In this document: in pieces, positions 15,685-21,347 of the stretch
Layout: each line of letters opens with the position of its first letter
How positions within the stretch are numbered: position 1 is the stretch's first letter
Source of the DNA: CAYGZC01 sp964354225
GTDB taxonomy: Bacteria > Bacteroidota > Ignavibacteria > UBA10030 > SZUA-254
Length of the DNA: 21,347 nucleotides
Assembly (NCBI GenBank): GCA_964354225.1
Contig: CAYGZC010000318.1
Location: forward strand, 1-21,347
Direction: 5' to 3'
Position numbers and translations under genes: made by a program
Notes under the pieces: generated by a model
Told to the model about the DNA's origin: nothing
The model's database searches: none
The model's input: the letters and a program-made list of their open reading frames with translations, nothing else

Positions 15685-16997
15685 ATCCATCATCGCTCGT
15701 CGGTCACATCTTACAGCTCATGGAGCACATCGATGGTGAAAACAAATCTGCTGATCATCTTACCATGGAGTTCTTTCGAGCGAAAAAATACTTAGGATCG
15801 CATGATAGGCGATTTATTTCTGAAGCTGTTTTCGGAATGATTCGTAATCGCCGGCTCATCAAGACATTGGTTCAACAATTTATAAAAGATAATCCGGGTA
15901 CAGCCGATCTCGAGGGACCTCATGTTCGTTATCTTTCGCTGTATGTTGCATATCTGGTCACACTTGATAATCATACGATGACTCCCCAAATTTTATGGAA
16001 CACATATTTCCCAAAAATCAAAGTTGAGTGTTTCACCGATTGGATCCTTCGCCATAAGACTTTAGACTTTATTGGCAATGAGGAGATTGCTCGAATGGGA
16101 GTGAAGTATTCTTTTCCCGATTGGATGGTGAAGGAGTTGGTAGATCAGATTGGTACGGAGACAGAAACTCTATTGCAGATTTGCAATACACAATCGAACG
16201 TTTCACTTCGTGTTAATCTGTTGAAAACCACCCGCGAAGAATGCCAGAAACGGCTGCGCGAAGAAGGAATTGAGACGGAAGTTACAAAAATCTCCCCAGT
16301 CGGACTTATATCTCAGAAACGATTTCACTGCCAATCTTCAGCATCCTTCAATGATGGCTGGTATGAGATGCAAGATGAAGGAAGTCAGCTTATTTCTTTC
16401 ATAGCAGATCCTCAGGCCGGTGAGACTGTAATTGATGCATGTGCCGGATCAGGAGGAAAATCGCTGCACATGGCTCAATTGATGAAAAATAGCGGCGAAA
16501 TTATTGCTGTTGATGTAGATAAAAGCCGACTTGCGGAGCTTAGGAAGAGGGCTAAACGAGCGGAGGCAAACATCATTCGGATAGAACATCGCACTAACCT
16601 CGCCACGGATGATTTATCGGATAAAGTCGATCTTGTGCTTGTTGATGCGCCATGCAGCGGGGTCGGAACTGTTCGTCGCAACCCCTGGCAGAAGTGGAAT
16701 ATAACAGAATCTCTCGTCCAACACTATACAGAGAAACAAAAAAATATTCTTCAATTCAATTCGCAGTTTGTCAAATCAGGCGGTAAGCTTGTTTATGCAA
16801 CATGCTCGCTATTCCGACAAGAGAACGAGGACATTGTAAAATCTTTCTTAACCTCACATCATGAATTCATTTTAACTTACCCTGAAAAGATTTTGGCAAG
16901 ACTTAATCTTTCACTCAAAAACTCTACTATAACAATATATCCACATCATTATAACACCGATGGCTTTTTTATTGCGGTTATGAAGCGGGCTAACTAA
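15681..16997 (+). CDS. rsmB: 16S rRNA (cytosine-C5) methyltransferase, RsmB type
   Basis: The enzyme uses S-adenosylmethionine to methylate C5 of a cytosine in 16S rRNA (C967 in E. coli for RsmB). The 438 residues comprise an N-terminal NusB-like helical domain (about 1-150, with HDRRFISEAVFGMIRNR), then the NOL1/NOP2/Sun catalytic domain. Visible motifs are DACAGSGGKS (252-261, SAM binding), VDVDKSRL, DAPCSG with Cys325, the RNPWQKW segment, and YATCS with the nucleophile Cys375. Both catalytic cysteines are present. The NusB-like domain favours RsmB over RsmF, but the exact target base is inferred. The ATG overlaps the asparaginase stop by 4 bp. Confidence 0.9.
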   Translation: MNPSSLVGHILQLMEHIDGENKSADHLTMEFFRAKKYLGSHDRRFISEAVFGMIRNRRLIKTLVQQFIKDNPGTADLEGPHVRYLSLYVAYLVTLDNHTMTPQILWNTYFPKIKVECFTDWILRHKTLDFIGNEEIARMGVKYSFPDWMVKELVDQIGTETETLLQICNTQSNVSLRVNLLKTTREECQKRLREEGIETEVTKISPVGLISQKRFHCQSSASFNDGWYEMQDEGSQLISFIADPQAGETVIDACAGSGGKSLHMAQLMKNSGEIIAVDVDKSRLAELRKRAKRAEANIIRIEHRTNLATDDLSDKVDLVLVDAPCSGVGTVRRNPWQKWNITESLVQHYTEKQKNILQFNSQFVKSGGKLVYATCSLFRQENEDIVKSFLTSHHEFILTYPEKILARLNLSLKNSTITIYPHHYNTDGFFIAVMKRAN

Positions 16998-17012
16998 AAT
17001 TTTTGCATGTTC

Positions 17013-17026
17013 ACGAATCAATTCGT
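17013..17026. repeat. Short inverted repeat between rsmB and the lipoprotein gene
   Basis: ACGAAT-CA-ATTCGT is a perfect 6-bp dyad 16 bp after the methyltransferase stop. It could be a weak terminator stem or an operator. Nothing else supports either role. Confidence 0.25.
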
Positions 17027-17061
17027 AGATTTATTCTATTAACCGTAAAGGAATTAAAATT

Positions 17062-17580
17062 ATGAAACATTCAACTGTGTTTATCCTGCTGTTTATTTTA
17101 TCATCATGTACACCAAAAAACGATGTCGATCTTTATTCCGATGCAAAAGCTGCCGAGGGAAAGAAGGACTTTCAGAAAGCCGTTGAGTTGTACGAACAAA
17201 TTGTTGATCGATTTTCAACTACTGCTTACGCTGAAACTTCACTTTTGCGTCTTTCAGTAATTTACAATAATGATCTGAAAGATTCACGGAAAGCAATTCA
17301 TTCGTATCAGCGATATTATGCAATGTTTCCAACAAGTAAACAAGCACCGACGATGCTTTTTCTTTCCGGCTTCATTTACAATAACGATTTGCACCGGCTC
17401 GACAGCGCAAAGATCGTATATGAAACATTTCTTAAAAAGTATCCCGAACATGAGCTGGTAGCATCTGCCCGGTTTGAGCTGGAGACTCTAGGAAAAGATC
17501 CAAGCCAAACTTTGAATCCGCAAACCATAGCAGTGGATGATTCTAAAATTAAACCGGCCAAGAAAGCTCTGAAGAAGTGA
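17062..17580 (+). CDS. TPR-containing lipoprotein (BamD/YbgF-like repeats)
   Basis: The 172-residue protein starts with a lipoprotein signal: MKHSTVFILLFILSSC, with the lipobox cysteine at residue 16. It should be lipid-anchored on the periplasmic side of a membrane. Residues about 24-145 hold three tetratricopeptide-like repeats (AKAAEGKKDFQKAVELYEQI, then SRKAIHSYQRYYAMFP, then DSAKIVYETFLKKYPEHE). The YEQIVDRFSTTAYAETSLLRL style recalls BamD/YfiO and YbgF/CpoB scaffolds. It is shorter than BamD (~240), so I do not call it BamD. The C-tail is Lys-rich. A good Shine-Dalgarno AAAGGA (17047-17052) sits 9 nt before the ATG. Its stop overlaps the DUF58 start (GTGA), so the two are translated together. 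Confidence 0.85.
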   Translation: MKHSTVFILLFILSSCTPKNDVDLYSDAKAAEGKKDFQKAVELYEQIVDRFSTTAYAETSLLRLSVIYNNDLKDSRKAIHSYQRYYAMFPTSKQAPTMLFLSGFIYNNDLHRLDSAKIVYETFLKKYPEHELVASARFELETLGKDPSQTLNPQTIAVDDSKIKPAKKALKK

Positions 17581-18485
17581 CGGATACACTTCAGGATTAC
17601 CGCAAATATCTTAAGCCGGAAGTTGTTGCTACACTTGCAAACATCGAGCTGGTTGCGCGGCTCGTTGTCGAAGGTTTTATAACTGGCTTGCATAAAAGTC
17701 CTTACCACGGCTTTAGTGTCGAATTCGCCGAGCATCGGCAGTATATGCCGGGAGATGAAATCAAACACATCGACTGGAAAATATACGGAAAGACAGACCG
17801 TTATTATATCAAGCAGTTCGAAGAAGAAACAAATTTAAAAGCGTACCTTATTCTTGATGCCAGCCGATCTATGTCTTACGCTTCCAACGGCAGGATTACA
17901 AAATTAGAATATGCTTCATACATCACTGCTGCGCTTGCACAATTGATGATACAGCAGCGTGACGCTGTTGGATTTACAATTTATGATGAGAATGTTCGGC
18001 TGCACATGCCGCCTCACGCAACAAAATTATACCTAAAAGAAATTCTCCGTCAACTTGAGTTACTGACAGCAAGCAATAAAACGGCGACAGCAAATTCGCT
18101 CCACACAATTGCTGAACGTATCAAACGCCGCGGGTTGGTTATTATCCTTAGTGATCTTTTTGATAAGCCCAACGAGGTAATGGCTGCCTTGCGTCATTTC
18201 CGTCACAAGAAGAATGAAGTTATCGTCATGCAAATTCTTGATCCGTTAGAACGAAGTTTTGCATTCGGACGCGATGCTGTTTTCAAAGACCTTGAAACGT
18301 TTGAAGAACTGATGACACAACCATGGCACATCCAGAAAGCTTACCAGCAGGAGATGAAAAAATTCCTCGATACATATAAAAAGGAATGCCGCGAGCATAA
18401 TATAGATTATGTTTTGCTCGATACATCAACACCTTTTGATGTTGCATTATTTGAATACTTGCACAAACGCCAGCGAATGGGATAA
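17577..18485 (+). CDS. DUF58 domain protein with von Willebrand A-like fold
   Basis: DUF58 proteins are usually encoded next to a MoxR AAA+ ATPase and are thought to act in metal- or complex-assembly processes. The biochemical role is unsettled. The start is GTG at 17577, overlapping the lipoprotein stop by 4 bp. The 302 residues carry the DUF58 signature FAEHRQYMPGDEIKHIDWK (50-68) and a MIDAS-like DxSxS in DASRS (94-98), with a vWA-like continuation (AALAQLMIQQRDAVGFTIYDE, IILSDLFDKP). No membrane segment is seen, so this is the short soluble type. Neither a MoxR gene nor the BatA/BatB/BatD partners is in the window. Confidence 0.93.
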   Translation: MTDTLQDYRKYLKPEVVATLANIELVARLVVEGFITGLHKSPYHGFSVEFAEHRQYMPGDEIKHIDWKIYGKTDRYYIKQFEEETNLKAYLILDASRSMSYASNGRITKLEYASYITAALAQLMIQQRDAVGFTIYDENVRLHMPPHATKLYLKEILRQLELLTASNKTATANSLHTIAERIKRRGLVIILSDLFDKPNEVMAALRHFRHKKNEVIVMQILDPLERSFAFGRDAVFKDLETFEELMTQPWHIQKAYQQEMKKFLDTYKKECREHNIDYVLLDTSTPFDVALFEYLHKRQRMG

Positions 18486-18562
18486 TTCCCAAATCGCTTT
18501 TGCATTTCTCTCCACCATTTAATACTTTGATTTAATCATTAACCAGTTTTTCTCTCAACCGT

Positions 18563-21347
18563 TTGGAACAAGATAATCTCATAGTTAAGGGTGCGCGAGT
18601 ACACAATCTAAAAAACATCGATGTGGAAATGCCGCGCAATAAACTTATTGTCATTACCGGTCTTTCCGGTTCCGGCAAATCATCGCTTGCCTTCGATACA
18701 ATCTACGCCGAAGGTCAGCGGCGTTACGTGGAATCTCTCTCGGCATACGCACGGCAATTCCTTGGTCTCATGGAACGACCCGATGTTGATTATATTGAGG
18801 GCTTGAGTCCTGCGATTTCCATTGAACAGAAAACCGTATCTCACAACCCGCGGTCAACGGTTGGAACGGTGACCGAAATTTACGATTACCTCCGTTTGCT
18901 TTTCGCTCGCGTCGGTGTTCAACACTGTTACAAATGCGGGAAAATTGTTCGCAAGCAGTCCGTAGATCAAATCATAGATGCTGTAATGGCACTCCCGAAA
19001 GATTCCAAAATTCAAATCCTGGCACCAATAATCCGGGGACGCAAAGGTCATTATCGGGAATTGTTTGAGGAGACTTTGAAAGATGGATTTCTTCGTGTAC
19101 GTGTTGATGGTGAGGTGAAAGAAATCCGGAAAGGTATGCAGCTTAGCAGATACAAGGTGCACAACATCGAGGTTGTTGTTGATCGCTTGACCGTTCAGCC
19201 CGACATACGATCGCGCATCGCCGACTCGGTGGAGATCGCACTTCAGATGGGCTCTGGGCTTGTTGTTGTAAACACCAACGGTAACGATCATCTCTTCAGT
19301 CAGCATCTTGCCTGTCTTGATTGCGGCATAAGTTATGATGACCCGGCACCAAATTCATTTTCTTTTAATACACCGTACGGTGCTTGTCCTGCTTGCGGTG
19401 GACTTGGAGAAATGCGAGAATTTGATGTGGATCTAATCATTCCCGATCCTGAACATACAATCAATACCGAAGGCATCTCACCGCTTGGAAAGCAGCGCGA
19501 AACCTGGCTCTGGAGTCAGGTGAAAGCGGTTACACAAAAATACAACATCGATACAAATGCACCTATCAAGAAATTACCAAAAAATACTATTGACTTATTG
19601 CTCAACGGTGCCGGCGACGAGAAATTTGAAATTACTTATACACATCCATCCGGACGAACGGTCACTTACAAGCAGCGGTTCAGCGGTATTTTGAAAACAC
19701 TTCAGCATTATTATGATGAATCTTCCTCGGATGGTGTTCGCAAGTGGATCGAATCGTTTATGAATACTACACCTTGCCGGGAATGCAAAGGTGGACGCTT
19801 AAGGAAAGAGAGTCTTGCTGTAAAACTAATTGATGCTGGAACAAAAACGTTCTTCAATATTCACGATATTGTAAAGCTTTCAATCCGTGATGCACGGGCA
19901 TTTTTTTCTACAATAAAATTAACGAAACGTCAACTCGAAATAGCACATCAAATTCTCAAAGAGATAAACGATCGTTTGCAATTTCTCTTAAATGTCGGCT
20001 TGGATTACCTTACACTTGATCGTTCTGCGCGAACGCTTGCCGGCGGTGAAGCTCAGCGCATCCGCCTTGCAACACAAATCGGTTCTCAATTAGTCGGTGT
20101 GCTTTACATCCTTGATGAGCCGAGCATCGGCCTCCATGCGCGGGATAACATCAAACTCATTAACAGCTTGAAAGAGCTTCGTAACCTGGGAAACACGGTG
20201 ATTGTTGTTGAGCATGATAAGGAGATGATTCACAGCGCAGACTTCGTTGTTGATTTGGGTCCCGGTGCGGGTGAGCATGGCGGTTATGTAGTAACATTCG
20301 GAAAACCAGAGCAACTCAAAATGAAAAATTTTGATGTTAAGATCCCGGGAAACGGTCGTGGCGCAATTTCTTACACGGGTTTATATCTAAAAGGAAAAGA
20401 GAGAATCGAAGTCCCTCATAAACGTCGCGATGGGAACGGAAAACATCTCCGTTTGAAGTCGTGCTCAGGTAATAATTTAAAATCTATAACTGTCGACATT
20501 CCCCTCGGAAAATTTGTTTGCGTCACCGGTGTGAGCGGCTCGGGAAAATCAACACTCATTTCCGAAACATTGTACCGTATCCTTGCTCGTGAATTTTATA
20601 ACTCGCGCGATGTTCCGCTTCCTTACAAATCGGTAGAAGGATTGGAGTATATCGACAAGGTGATCGATATCGATCAATCGCCGATTGGAAGAACACCCCG
20701 CTCCAATCCGGCAACGTACACGGGCTTGTTTACACTCATTCGTGATCTTTATGTTCAATTATCAGAATCCAAGATGCGGGGATATAAAGTCGGTAGATTT
20801 AGTTTTAATGTGAGGGGTGGAAGATGCGACGGATGTGAAGGAGATGGTGTCAGAAAAATTGAAATGAACTTTCTTCCCGATGTGTATGTGCTTTGTGAAG
20901 TCTGTAAGGGAAAACGCTATAATCGCGAGACGCTCGAAATTCTATATAAGGGAAAATCGATTGCCGATGTGCTTTCAATGAGTGTTGAAGAAGCGCTAGA
21001 ATTTTTTAAAGACATTCCAAAAATTCAGAGAAAACTTGCAACGTTGTTTGATGTTGGGCTTGGATACATCCGACTCGGACAACAAGCAACCACACTATCG
21101 GGTGGAGAAGCGCAGCGAGTGAAGCTTTCTACCGAGCTTTCGAAGATCGGCACGGGAAAAACCTTTTACATTCTCGACGAACCGACTACCGGATTGCACT
21201 TTGAAGATATTCGCATGTTACTTTCCGTTCTCAACAAACTTGTGAACATGGGAAACAGTGTCCTTGTGATCGAGCATAACATGGATGTCATCAAAACCGC
21301 TGATTGGATTATCGACTTAGGTCCTGAAGGCGGAGACGAGGGGGGAA
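18563..21347 (+). CDS. uvrA: Excinuclease ABC subunit A (3' end off the window)
   Basis: UvrA is the damage-recognition ATPase of nucleotide excision repair and loads UvrB on DNA. The frame opens after a TAA at 18533-18535. The first usable start is TTG at 18563, giving MEQDNLIVKGARVHNLKNI, which aligns with the E. coli N-terminus. No in-frame ATG or GTG precedes the conserved GARVHNLKNI. Visible parts are Walker A1 GLSGSGKS (33-40), zinc module 1 (C251, C254, C275, C278), the signature LAGGEAQRIRL with ILDEPSIGLH, Walker A2 GVSGSGKS (656-663), zinc module 2 (GRCDGCEGDG and CEVCKGKR), and LSGGEAQRVKLSTEL with ILDEPTTGLH. About 928 codons are present and I estimate 25-35 are missing. A further CYKC pair lies at 122-125. 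No Shine-Dalgarno site is visible. Confidence 0.97.
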   Translation, partial: MEQDNLIVKGARVHNLKNIDVEMPRNKLIVITGLSGSGKSSLAFDTIYAEGQRRYVESLSAYARQFLGLMERPDVDYIEGLSPAISIEQKTVSHNPRSTVGTVTEIYDYLRLLFARVGVQHCYKCGKIVRKQSVDQIIDAVMALPKDSKIQILAPIIRGRKGHYRELFEETLKDGFLRVRVDGEVKEIRKGMQLSRYKVHNIEVVVDRLTVQPDIRSRIADSVEIALQMGSGLVVVNTNGNDHLFSQHLACLDCGISYDDPAPNSFSFNTPYGACPACGGLGEMREFDVDLIIPDPEHTINTEGISPLGKQRETWLWSQVKAVTQKYNIDTNAPIKKLPKNTIDLLLNGAGDEKFEITYTHPSGRTVTYKQRFSGILKTLQHYYDESSSDGVRKWIESFMNTTPCRECKGGRLRKESLAVKLIDAGTKTFFNIHDIVKLSIRDARAFFSTIKLTKRQLEIAHQILKEINDRLQFLLNVGLDYLTLDRSARTLAGGEAQRIRLATQIGSQLVGVLYILDEPSIGLHARDNIKLINSLKELRNLGNTVIVVEHDKEMIHSADFVVDLGPGAGEHGGYVVTFGKPEQLKMKNFDVKIPGNGRGAISYTGLYLKGKERIEVPHKRRDGNGKHLRLKSCSGNNLKSITVDIPLGKFVCVTGVSGSGKSTLISETLYRILAREFYNSRDVPLPYKSVEGLEYIDKVIDIDQSPIGRTPRSNPATYTGLFTLIRDLYVQLSESKMRGYKVGRFSFNVRGGRCDGCEGDGVRKIEMNFLPDVYVLCEVCKGKRYNRETLEILYKGKSIADVLSMSVEEALEFFKDIPKIQRKLATLFDVGLGYIRLGQQATTLSGGEAQRVKLSTELSKIGTGKTFYILDEPTTGLHFEDIRMLLSVLNKLVNMGNSVLVIEHNMDVIKTADWIIDLGPEGGDEGG

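Noticed and set aside
1..21347. CRISPR array, tRNA/rRNA gene, transposase or phage module
   Set aside because: No regularly spaced repeats, no cloverleaf-like or rRNA sequence, and no recombinase, transposase or capsid motif in any reading frame I examined.

Overview
The window is a dense stretch of bacterial chromosome (about 95% coding) from a Gram-negative bacterium. I infer the FCB superphylum, most likely the Bacteroidota/Chlorobiota side (Ignavibacteria-like). The evidence is an outer-membrane protein joining a metallopeptidase, a TolB-type propeller and a BamA-like barrel, a two-domain PGI/PMI isomerase, an EI/HPr pair with no sugar permease, and several genes without Shine-Dalgarno sites. 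No 16S rRNA or other direct marker is present, so the placement is tentative.

Left part (1-8288), all on the minus strand, read from right to left: birA and coaX overlap and form a cofactor pair (biotin ligase, type III pantothenate kinase). After a 168-bp gap with a promoter-like sequence comes a tight operon: a short-chain polyprenyl diphosphate synthase, HPr, enzyme I (overlapping HPr by 4 bp) and a phosphoglucose/phosphomannose isomerase. Last comes a large exported metallopeptidase/propeller/barrel protein that runs off the left edge.

Centre (8289-14657), plus strand: a 298-bp divergent intergenic region holds the promoters for birA (minus) and dnaK (plus), several inverted repeats and a leader hairpin. 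Then come dnaK, a repeat-like hairpin, an 84-residue single-pass membrane protein, a markedly AT-rich orphan gene of 382 codons, and clpB. The two small unknowns sit inside a DnaK/ClpB disaggregase locus. The AT-rich orphan, with a possible degenerate PD-(D/E)XK core, is the least explained gene here and the best candidate for something new.

Right part (14776-21347), plus strand: an isoaspartyl peptidase/asparaginase overlaps an RsmB-type rRNA methyltransferase by 4 bp. A TPR lipoprotein overlaps a DUF58 protein by 4 bp. UvrA, apparently with a TTG start, runs off the right edge about 25-35 residues short of its usual end.

Most genes are housekeeping and confidently identified. I see no tRNA, rRNA, CRISPR array, transposase or phage gene, and no clear multi-gene novel system. 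The unexplained material is concentrated at 8289-8586 and 10522-11994.
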